From contig DVIV01000059.1 of assembly GCA_018710985.1 (NCBI GenBank), positions 1 to 64,000 on the forward strand: a DNA stretch of 64,000 nt, in the 5' to 3' direction. The DNA is from Candidatus Limiplasma pullicola (GTDB lineage: Bacteria; Bacillota; Clostridia; Christensenellales; Aristaeellaceae). The stretch's first letter is position 1, and each line of letters opens with the position of its first letter. Positions 17,901 through 24,424 of this stretch are shown in pieces. Under the pieces are notes generated by a model, which worked only from the letters and a program-made list of their open reading frames with translations, was not told where the DNA came from and made no database searches. Both the position numbers and the translations under genes were made by a program.

Positions 17901-19414
17901 GCCAGGGGCAGGTCGGCGCCCATGGAGGCCAGTGGCTCCGCACCCTGCTCCGCCATGGGCACAATGACCTTGCGAACCTGCTCCCAAGTGTAGCCGAAGG
18001 CCTTTTGCAGCTGCCAGAGGGGCGTGGTTTCTTCGGTGCTTTCGCCAGTGGGCAGTTCGCCAAGGTCCATGCCCAGCCGGGCGATCCATTGGTCATACGG
18101 ATACAGGGAGGCCATGCGGCTCTTGATTTCCGCATCGTCCAGCAGGCGTCCCGCCCGGGTATCCACCATCAGCATCCGGCCGGGCCGCAGCCGGTCGCGG
18201 CGCAGCACCCTTTCGGGGGGAAGGTCCAGCGCGCCGGTTTCGGAGGCCATCACCAGCAGGCCGTCCGTGGTCACAAGGTAGCGGGCGGGCCGCAATCCGT
18301 TGCGGTCCAGCATGGCCAGGGCCTGCACGCCGTCGGTCACGGCCATGGCGGCGGGGCCGTCCCAGGCATCCATCACATGGCTGTGAAACTCGTAAAAGGC
18401 GCGCAGTTCACGGCTCATGGTCCGGTCCTTTTCCCAGGGCTGGGGAATCATCATCATGGCCGCGTGAGGCAGCGTGCGCCCCGTCAGAAGGAGAAACTCC
18501 AGCGCGTTGTCAAACATGGCGCTGTCGCTGCCGTCGTCGTTGACGATGGAAAATACCTGCGAAAGATCCTCCCCGAACAGGTCGGTATGGACATGGCGCT
18601 GGCGGGCATTCATGCGTTTGCAGTTTCCGTGGATGGTGTTGATTTCGCCGTTGTGAATAGTATAGCGGTTGGGATGCGCGCGCTCCCAGCTGGGAAAGGT
18701 GTTGGTGGAAAAGCGGCTGTGCACCAGCGCAATGGCCGTATCGTAGGCAAGATCGTTCAAATCCAGATACAGCTGGGACACCTGCCTGCTTAAAAGCATG
18801 CCCTTGTAAACGATGGTGCGGCAGGACAGGCTCGCGGCATAAAAATCCCCCGGCCGGGCATCCGGCGCGTAGCGCAGGCGCTTTTCGGCGATTTTGCGGA
18901 TGAGGTAGAGCTTGCGCTCGAAGGCCTCCTCGCCGTCGATATCCGCGCTTTTCTCAATGAATGCCTGACGGATGACCGGCATGCAGGACCGGCTGGTCCT
19001 GCCCAGCGTGGAGACGTTGACCGGCACGCTGCGCCAGCCGAGAAACCGCTGTCCCTGCTGCCGCACAATGGCCTCGAAGGCGGCTTCGGCCGCGGCGCGG
19101 CGGCCGTCGTCCCGGCTGAAAAACAGCATGCCCACTCCGTAGCAGCCGGGCGCGGGCAGCACGATGCCGCCGAGACGGCATTCCCTTTCCAAAAAGGCGT
19201 GCGGCAGCTGGGTCAGGATGCCTGCGCCGTCGCCCGTATCCGGTTCCGCGCCCGCTCCGCCCCGGTGCTCCAGATTTTCCAGAATGTTCAGGGCCTGCGT
19301 GACGGTCTCGTGCGACCGCCTGCCCGCGATGTCCACAATCATGCCGATACCGCAGGCGTCGTGCTCAAAGGCGGGGGAATACAGCCCGGGATACCTCATG
19401 GGTGAAGCGTTCAT
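14918..19414 (-). CDS. gltB: Glutamate synthase large subunit (GltB)
   Basis: Transfers the amide of glutamine to 2-oxoglutarate, giving two glutamates. The 1498-residue product begins with a short propeptide ending EHDA before the catalytic Cys of CGIGMIVDI (GATase type 2), then a central domain, the FMN-binding synthase domain (SYGSLSREAHECLA, KSNSGEGGED), the [3Fe-4S] cysteines in MGCVMMRVCNLDSCPAGIA, and the C-terminal GXGXG helix domain (GATGGECYVCG). An in-frame extension up to 19513 exists, but 19414 carries the AGGAGG site and the upstream stretch overlaps the promoter hairpin. Expression is probably controlled at the promoter and leader at 19467-19540. Confidence 0.96.
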   Translation of the reverse strand: MNASPMRYPGLYSPAFEHDACGIGMIVDIAGRRSHETVTQALNILENLEHRGGAGAEPDTGDGAGILTQLPHAFLERECRLGGIVLPAPGCYGVGMLFFSRDDGRRAAAEAAFEAIVRQQGQRFLGWRSVPVNVSTLGRTSRSCMPVIRQAFIEKSADIDGEEAFERKLYLIRKIAEKRLRYAPDARPGDFYAASLSCRTIVYKGMLLSRQVSQLYLDLNDLAYDTAIALVHSRFSTNTFPSWERAHPNRYTIHNGEINTIHGNCKRMNARQRHVHTDLFGEDLSQVFSIVNDDGSDSAMFDNALEFLLLTGRTLPHAAMMMIPQPWEKDRTMSRELRAFYEFHSHVMDAWDGPAAMAVTDGVQALAMLDRNGLRPARYLVTTDGLLVMASETGALDLPPERVLRRDRLRPGRMLMVDTRAGRLLDDAEIKSRMASLYPYDQWIARLGMDLGELPTGESTEETTPLWQLQKAFGYTWEQVRKVIVPMAEQGAEPLASMGADLPLAILSDRPQPLFAYFHQLFAQVTNPPIDAIREEIVTSTRVYLGPEGDLLSPSPRSCRQLRLASPLMTDGQLAWLSQLDTEGLRAMKLSILYEAQQGEAGMRAAMDRICRQLDESFEKGFNLFILSDRGVDAEHAAIPSLLAVSGVQAHTLRRGIRTQMSLVLESGEPTAVHHFAALIGYGATAIHPYLALRTVREAVQEGHLAGVTEEEAQSRYLHAAVKGVVKTMSKMGISTVQSYRGSQLFEAVGLSRALIDEFFPETVSRIGGMGLDGVARENAARHDAAFHDPQGEAALAPGGEFQWRREEEYHLYNPETIHLLQQAVWTDDYGLFRQYSARLDGSERKATLRSLMDLRSDRPPVPLDEVESEDVIVKRFKTGAMSYGSLSREAHECLAIAMNRLGGKSNSGEGGEDEDRYRPSANGDDLSSAIKQVASGRFGVTSSYLTHARELQIKMAQGAKPGEGGQLPGEKVYPWIAKTRHATAGVGLISPPPHHDIYSIEDLAELIYDLKNANRKARISVKLVAEAGVGTVAAGVAKGGADVILISGYDGGTGASPRSSIRHAGLPWEMGLAEAQQTLLLNGLRDRVILETDGKLMTGRDVAVAALLGAEEFGFATAPLVTMGCVMMRVCNLDSCPAGIATQKPELRARFKGKPEYVIRFMRFIARELREIMAELGFRTLDEMVGRSDLLIRKPSDGCWKHDSLDLSVLCTQSHAQACRRGRDIPRPLGPTLDESALCVLARPALDSGRPVTAALAIHNTDRATGAILGSEVTSRYGEAGLPDDTIRFTFRGSAGQSFGAFVPRGVTLALEGDCNDYLGKGLSGGILCVSPAREQAGRPEENVIAGNVALYGATGGECYVCGIAGERFCVRNSGALAVVEGLGDHGCEYMTGGRVVVLGQVGRNFAAGMSGGIAYVYDPDGTFPERCNPEMVLLEPVSDPEEAVLLKKWIGQHVCRTHSPLGQRLLDEWGEAAGRFVRVIPAQYKRLMTRREKEEA

Positions 19415-19466
19415 GCCGTCAGTCCTCCTGCTCAGCCGCCAAAGGCTCAAAAGCCCGGCGAAGAAT

Positions 19467-19540
19467 AAAAAAACGCACTCAAAGACGAAACTCGTCTTTG
19501 AGCACATTCCCATTATAGCGGTCTGTTATCCGGCTGGCAA
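19467..19540 (-). promoter_or_regulatory. gltBD sigma-A promoter with a terminator-shaped hairpin at the 5' end of the transcript
   Basis: On the minus strand TTGCCA (19535-19540), 17 bp, TATAAT (19512-19517). The predicted +1 is near 19505. An 11-bp perfect stem (19478-19488 with 19492-19502, extendable to 14 bp by G-U pairs, 3-nt loop) starts exactly there and runs into seven T residues (19467-19473). The gltB ATG follows 53 bases later. The structure is that of an intrinsic terminator, placed where it would be the first thing transcribed. Confidence 0.7.
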
Positions 19541-19601
19541 GCAAGATACAGAGGAAAAACAACGGCATGCCGGGGAAATGTAAAATCTCCCCTGGGGTCG
19601 G

Positions 19602-19630
19602 TTGCCTGCATGGACGCTTTGTGTTACAAT
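19602..19630 (+). promoter_or_regulatory. Sigma-A promoter of the Ig/OB-like exported protein
   Basis: TTGCCT (19602-19607), 17 bp, TACAAT (19625-19630), 87 bases before the ATG at 19718. The 19415-19717 interval otherwise holds only this and the divergent gltB promoter and leader. Confidence 0.65.
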
Positions 19631-19717
19631 AAAACATCATGAGTTCCCTGTGACACTGCGCCGGACAGTTCTCCGGCCCGCCGTGCGCTGCAGAAGTGTT
19701 GTGAAGGATGTGACATT

Positions 19718-21244
19718 ATGCGCAAAGTGGTTCTCTGCCTTTTATTGCTTTTGCTGCTGCTGGCGTGCGCGCCTGCCCTGGCGGAAACCTATGTATTTGA
19801 TCAGCTTTACGCCACCATGGAGATGCCGGAGGGCTATATCGTGCTCACGCCGGACAACCTGACCGACTACGCCGACTGGCTGGAGGCCCGCGGCTCGTCC
19901 CTGGAGGAGACGACCAATGATTTCCTGGCGCGGGGCGTGTTGCTGCAGGCCTGGACGGAGGAGAACGACGCGTGCTTTGAACTGCGTGCCGTGCAGAACG
20001 AGCGTTCCGAGTCCATTTTCGACGTCAACGAGCAGACCAGCGATGTGCGCGGCACCTACCGCACCAGCCACTATCCCAAAAACGAATACGAGGGATACGA
20101 ATTTACCACCTCCGAGTGGAAGAACACCGACAACGGACGCTTCCTCGTCCTGCGCTACACCCGGCGCGACAACGGCGAGATCCTCTACCGCGGCTTTATG
20201 CGCCGCACCATCCGCAACGGCTATGAGATCGACTTCGACATGCAGATCTACGGCCGCTCCACCACCAACAAGGACAATACCAACCTCAACAAGATCTGGG
20301 AGACCTTTACCTTTGTGGAGGTGCTGCCTCTGCCTCCCAAGGCCAGCGCCAAGATCAACATCTCTGACGCGCCCCCTACCGAAACCAACGAGCAGGAGTT
20401 CGAAATCGAGGGCACCGCGGCCGAGGGTGTGTCCCTGACCGCCGTGGTGATGGGCCTGAGCTATCCCGAACCCATCGTGACCGAGGTGACGGTGGGCAAA
20501 AACGGCAAGTTTGCCCTGCCGATCAACCTGCCCAGGGAGGGCGTGTTCCTGATTACCATCACCGGCGAATACCAGGGTGAGGAGGTCGCGGAGCTGGCCT
20601 ACCCGGTCACCTATCAGCGCACGCTGCTCACCGTCAACTTTACCAGCAAGCCCGGAGAGACCGTGTCCCAGGACGAGGTGGAATTTGCCGGAACCGCCGA
20701 GCCCAGCGCCACCATCCAGATCTTCCTCAACGGCGAGGAGGTCATGACCAAGAAGGTGACCAGCGCGGGCAAGTTCTCCTTCTCGCTGGACGCGGAGGAG
20801 GAAGGCGTCTACGAGGCGACGCTGGCTTTCAGCAAAAAGGGCCTGGCAGACCGTCGCTTTACCTTCAGCTTCACCCGCAAGTGGACCGAAGAGGACATGA
20901 TGGATTACCTCAAGGAACAGGCGATCTCGCCCTCCTACAGCCAGCTGATTGACAAGATGGAAGGCTACGAAGGCCGCATCATGGACTACAAGGCCTACAT
21001 TACCGATATCAGCGAAAGCGGAGACGTTTATATCATCCGCATGGCGCTCAACCGCAAAAGCGGGGAATACAGCAATATCATCCTGGTGACCGCCGACAAG
21101 AAACCCAATTTCCAGGTGGATGAACAGGTGATGATGTACGGCACCTGCGCGGGCATGTCGCTGAGCACCGGCGTGGAGGGCGAAGAAGAGGACTCGGAGA
21201 GCTATCCGTGCTTTGAACTGTTGCTGTTTGCATCGCTTGAATAA
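19718..21244 (+). CDS. Exported protein with tandem Ig-like modules and a C-terminal OB-like domain
   Basis: Unknown function. 508 residues: a leucine-rich signal peptide (1-22, LLACAPALAE, cleavable by signal peptidase I at ALA-E, or possibly a lipobox LLAC), a first globular region (about 23-205), two beta-rich Ig-like modules (about 210-300 and 305-390) ending FSFTRKW, then a C-terminal part (about 390-508) that looks like a helix plus an OB-type beta barrel. The Ig-plus-OB ending is matched in layout by the protein at 59110-61017. It has its own promoter and terminator. It is acidic and probably lies outside the membrane; ligand unknown. Confidence 0.75.
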   Translation: MRKVVLCLLLLLLLLACAPALAETYVFDQLYATMEMPEGYIVLTPDNLTDYADWLEARGSSLEETTNDFLARGVLLQAWTEENDACFELRAVQNERSESIFDVNEQTSDVRGTYRTSHYPKNEYEGYEFTTSEWKNTDNGRFLVLRYTRRDNGEILYRGFMRRTIRNGYEIDFDMQIYGRSTTNKDNTNLNKIWETFTFVEVLPLPPKASAKINISDAPPTETNEQEFEIEGTAAEGVSLTAVVMGLSYPEPIVTEVTVGKNGKFALPINLPREGVFLITITGEYQGEEVAELAYPVTYQRTLLTVNFTSKPGETVSQDEVEFAGTAEPSATIQIFLNGEEVMTKKVTSAGKFSFSLDAEEEGVYEATLAFSKKGLADRRFTFSFTRKWTEEDMMDYLKEQAISPSYSQLIDKMEGYEGRIMDYKAYITDISESGDVYIIRMALNRKSGEYSNIILVTADKKPNFQVDEQVMMYGTCAGMSLSTGVEGEEEDSESYPCFELLLFASLE

Positions 21245-21263
21245 CGCCTCCGGGCGTCCCATG

Positions 21264-21301
21264 AACCGGCCGTTCCTGCGCTGACAGGACGGCCGGTTTT
21301 T
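21264..21301 (+). terminator. Intrinsic terminator of the Ig/OB-like gene
   Basis: AACCGGCCG and TCCTG pair with CAGGA and CGGCCGGTT around a 6-base loop, with one bulged T, followed by TTTTT, 20 bases after the stop codon. Confidence 0.88.
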
Positions 21302-21357
21302 ATGTGCCTGGAATTAAAAATTTTTGTAACACATTTGTGATAAGTGTTTGAAAAGCC

Positions 21358-21386
21358 TTGTATTTTAGTAATGATTTTGATATACT
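21358..21386 (+). promoter_or_regulatory. Promoter of the thioredoxin reductase-like gene
   Basis: TTGTAT (21358-21363), 17 bp, TATACT (21381-21386) in a markedly AT-rich 110-base stretch that stands out from its GC-rich surroundings. Confidence 0.6.
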
Positions 21387-21431
21387 TTAGGAAGGCGTGG
21401 TGGCGTTTGCGCCATGTCACAGGAGGTTGCA

Positions 21432-22286
21432 ATGACGGATATCGCAATCGTGGGAAAGGGTCCGGCAGGATGGTCCTGCGCCATGACGGCGCGCATGCGG
21501 GGCCTTTCGGCCACGGTGATCGCCCCCGCAAGCGACGCGGGACTGCTGAGGGCAGCCGAGCGCATCGACAATTACCCCGGCATGCCGCACGCCTCGGGCG
21601 CGAGCATGCTGGAGAGTTTCCGCAGCCAGGCGCTGGAGCTGGGGGCTGAGGAGCGGGCAGGGCTGGTCCGGCAGATCATGCCCACGGAAAACGGCTTCAT
21701 GCTGCTGGTGGAAAACGACGTGATGGAGGCCAAAACGGTCCTGCTGGCCATGGGCGCTGCGCGTCCCGTGCTGCTGCCGGGCGAGGAGGAACAGCTGGGC
21801 CGGGGCGTGAGCTACTGCGCCACGTGCGACGGCATGTTCTACCGCGGCAGGCGCATCGCGGTGCTGAGCGGCTCGGCGCAGGGCGTGGAGGAAAGCGCCT
21901 TTCTGGCCGGGCTGGCGGCGGAGCTGGATTACTACCGGCTGAAGGCGCATGACACCGCCGGCCTGGATGCGCGCATCCGCCTGGTGGAGGAAAAGCCGCG
22001 CGCGATCTCGCGGGATGGCGAGGCGCTGGTGCTGCAAACCGACAAGGGCGAGCGGCGCTACGACGGGATCTTCATTTTCCGGGCGGCGATGCCGCTGTCC
22101 ATGCTGCTGTCGGACCTTCGCACCGAGGGCAGCTACATCCCCGTGGACCGGGGGATGCGAACCAACATTCCGGGCGTTTTCGCCGCCGGAGACTGCACCG
22201 GCAAGCCCCTGCAGGTGCCCAAGGCAGTGGGCGAGGGCAACATTGCAGCCATCAGCGCCGCGGAATATATTGCGAAACGTGGATGA
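21432..22286 (+). CDS. Thioredoxin reductase-like flavoprotein with degenerate NADPH-binding motifs
   Basis: 284 residues with the two-domain thioredoxin reductase fold: FAD-binding GKGPAGWSC at the N-terminus, an IDNYPGMP block, the redox-active CATCD (CxxC) near residue 132 and the C-terminal FAD contact GVFAAGDCTGKPLQ. The pyridine-nucleotide part is unusual: the family's GGGDSA is SGSAQG and the HRRxxxR that binds the 2'-phosphate of NADPH is absent. Clostridial ferredoxin- or flavin-type thioredoxin reductases also lack these motifs, so ferredoxin or another donor is possible (inference). No thioredoxin gene is adjacent. Start 21432 chosen for AGGAGG at 21421. Confidence 0.85.
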   Translation: MTDIAIVGKGPAGWSCAMTARMRGLSATVIAPASDAGLLRAAERIDNYPGMPHASGASMLESFRSQALELGAEERAGLVRQIMPTENGFMLLVENDVMEAKTVLLAMGAARPVLLPGEEEQLGRGVSYCATCDGMFYRGRRIAVLSGSAQGVEESAFLAGLAAELDYYRLKAHDTAGLDARIRLVEEKPRAISRDGEALVLQTDKGERRYDGIFIFRAAMPLSMLLSDLRTEGSYIPVDRGMRTNIPGVFAAGDCTGKPLQVPKAVGEGNIAAISAAEYIAKRG

Positions 22287-22367
22287 AACATCCATGCCGG
22301 CGCGTTATATGAGCGTACCGAACCGGCGAACAAAGCCGATTTGCATCACATGGAGGAGGATGACAAC

Positions 22368-23414
22368 ATGATCAATCGCACCGTACGGAAGGTGATCTCC
22401 CTGGTTGCTGCCCTGTGCCTTGCGCTGACGGCGGGCGCTGGCGCCCTGGCCGAAGGGACCCAGGGCATGGCGGACTTTGAGGCCCTGACCCCCCTGATGG
22501 ACCTGGTGTGCGCGGCCTCGCAATACTCTCCCAACGCGCCCGAATCCGTTCCCGGAGCGGACGGGGTGCTGACCGTTTCCTTTACCGACGCGTTCTTCAA
22601 GGTGGGGCAGACCTATGGCGCGGAGGTGGGCGTCACTGCTGACATGATCACCGATACCAACGCCCAGGCCGAGCTGCTGGGCAAGATCTTCGCCGCGCAG
22701 CTGCCCCAGCTGGAGCCCGTGGTGATGACCGACGACATCAACGGCTTCATCGGTTTCCATCCCGTCACGGTCAATCCCGGAGCCGACAGCGCCACCGTGC
22801 AGATCATCGGCGAAATCTATCTGGCGGACAAGCCCATGCGCGAGATGACCGAGGCCGACTACAGCAATATCCAGTGGCTGGAGCGCGCCGTGTTCACCTT
22901 CCAGAGCGACTCCACCGCGCTTAACGGCTTCCGCCTGATGGGCTACTCCGTGGGTACCGATCTGTCCCTGGAGGACGCCCTGCAGGGCTACTTCGATCAG
23001 ATCGCCGTGGAGTATGAGAGCCATCTGGGCTTCACGCTGCTCTATCCCGCTGTGTTCACCGACGATCTGCTGGTGGAGGGCGAGGACGGCGTATCCGCCG
23101 AGCTGCCCGACGGCAGCGCCAGCTTCCTGGCCAAGCGCATCGACAACAGCAACGGCGCCAACCTGACCGATTACGTGGGCATCATCGCCAACGGCATCAC
23201 GGGCAGCACCTCGACCATCAACGAGGAGTCTCAGTACGGCACCGTGGCCTACACCACCGAGGATGGCTACTATGTCTTTGAGGTCTACATCGTGACCGAC
23301 CGCTACATCTACCAGGCGCAGCTGCGCTTCCTCACCTCGCTGATGAGCCAGTACAGCATGTACACCTCGTATCTGGAAAACAGCTTCGTGGCCAACGAGC
23401 TGTACCAGGGCTAA
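22368..23414 (+). CDS. Exported protein of unknown function
   Basis: 348 residues with a clear Sec signal peptide (1-29, ending GALAEG). The mature part is acidic, with no recognised motif; it looks like a folded alpha/beta protein with no cysteine pattern, repeats or membrane segment. The start at 22368 follows GGAGGAGGA by seven bases. It is 81 bases after the flavoprotein and 18 bases before the next exported protein, suggesting co-transcription with at least the latter. I do not recognise the family. Confidence 0.7.
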   Translation: MINRTVRKVISLVAALCLALTAGAGALAEGTQGMADFEALTPLMDLVCAASQYSPNAPESVPGADGVLTVSFTDAFFKVGQTYGAEVGVTADMITDTNAQAELLGKIFAAQLPQLEPVVMTDDINGFIGFHPVTVNPGADSATVQIIGEIYLADKPMREMTEADYSNIQWLERAVFTFQSDSTALNGFRLMGYSVGTDLSLEDALQGYFDQIAVEYESHLGFTLLYPAVFTDDLLVEGEDGVSAELPDGSASFLAKRIDNSNGANLTDYVGIIANGITGSTSTINEESQYGTVAYTTEDGYYVFEVYIVTDRYIYQAQLRFLTSLMSQYSMYTSYLENSFVANELYQG

Positions 23415-23432
23415 GCAAAGGAGCGTTTTGCC

Positions 23433-24185
23433 ATGAAAAGAGCGGCTGCGCTGTGTCTGGCGCTGTTCCTTACGCTTGCGGGCGCGGCCGCGCTTGCCAT
23501 GGAAGCCCCGCAGGATACGCCGGCGCCTGAGGCCAATGTGCTGCCCCTGGCCGATGCCCTTACCGGCGAGCGCGTCTGGCCGGCGGACGGCATGACGGAG
23601 AGCTGTACCCTGCGGTACAGCTACCCCCAGTTTGATGCCTGGACGGACATCGACAAGGCCATCAACGCCTATTATCAGGCCATGGCGCAGGATATGCAGA
23701 ACCTGGCCGAGCCGGTGGATGCTTCCATCGACTATGAGGTGACGCATGATTCCAGCCGGTATGTGAGCGTGGTTCTCACCTCCACGACGTTCGGCGGGGG
23801 CGGAGAGAGCATAAGCCTTTCGGCAGATACCTTTGCGCGCGACGGCCTCTATGCCGGCCAGCCCGTGAGCCTTTCGCAGGTGCTGGGCCTGGAGGAAGAG
23901 GGCGGCGAGCTCAGCGACGGGCAGAGCGTGGCCGAGCAACTGGCCTACGATCTGATCTGGCGCATCGTGGAGCGGGACAGCCAGAACGCCGACGGCGATT
24001 ATCTGGACGGCCTCACGAAGGAGCAGGTGACCGGCGCGTTCAGCCCCGAGTCGGACTTTTATCTGGATCAGGACGGCAATGTGGTGTTCTTTATCCAGGC
24101 GGGTGAAATCGCCGGAGAAATCGCCGGGGTGCTGCGCTTCCCCTTCGCTCCGGCGGAGCTGCTCAGCGCCGTCAAGGAGCCGTAA
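23433..24185 (+). CDS. Exported RsiV/PdaC-like (DUF3298/DUF4163-type) protein
   Basis: 250 residues: signal peptide (1-22, ALAMEA) then an acidic domain with the layout of DUF4163 followed by DUF3298, as in the extracytoplasmic part of RsiV and the N-terminal part of PdaC. The closing segment (FYLDQDGNVVFFIQAGEIA, then a PF-P motif) is the DUF3298 hallmark. In RsiV this region binds lysozyme; here there is no membrane anchor and no sigma factor gene, so the role is open (cell-wall sensing or binding is inference). Translated from an AAGGAG site 18 bases after the previous gene. Confidence 0.72.
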   Translation: MKRAAALCLALFLTLAGAAALAMEAPQDTPAPEANVLPLADALTGERVWPADGMTESCTLRYSYPQFDAWTDIDKAINAYYQAMAQDMQNLAEPVDASIDYEVTHDSSRYVSVVLTSTTFGGGGESISLSADTFARDGLYAGQPVSLSQVLGLEEEGGELSDGQSVAEQLAYDLIWRIVERDSQNADGDYLDGLTKEQVTGAFSPESDFYLDQDGNVVFFIQAGEIAGEIAGVLRFPFAPAELLSAVKEP

Positions 24186-24201
24186 TTGAAAGAAAGCGTT
24201 T

Positions 24202-24232
24202 GGCGCGGGCCGCATGTGCGGCCCGCGCCTTT
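24202..24232 (+). terminator. Intrinsic terminator of the exported-protein operon
   Basis: A 13-bp GC-rich stem (GGCGCGGGCCGCA with its complement, 24202-24229) is followed by TTT. Bases 24233-24424 hold no gene I can support. Confidence 0.75.
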
Positions 24233-24424
24233 CCTGTTCGCTTCTTTGCTGTCGCCTGCGTCATCCGGCAGCGGTTGGCCGCCGCCGCGCATTTTGCCCC
24301 GTATCCCGCGCGCCGCAGCGCGCCCTTCCGGACGATGGCGCGGTTGGACAGAGCGGAAAAGCCACGTTGAACCAGCGGATGACGGCAACCGGCGCAAGAA
24401 AGGCGCGCCGGCAGGCGTTCAGCC

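Noticed and set aside
15035-18793. 1252-codon open frame on the plus strand opposite gltB
   Set aside because: Mirror frame of a high-GC gene: composition rich in His, Ala, Gly and Arg, no ribosome site or domain, and fully antisense to an unmistakable glutamate synthase.
19415-19717. Glutamine riboswitch or T-box in the gltB leader
   Set aside because: With the promoter at 19512-19540 the leader is only about 90 bases and consists of one hairpin; no T-box sequence or glutamine-riboswitch core is visible.
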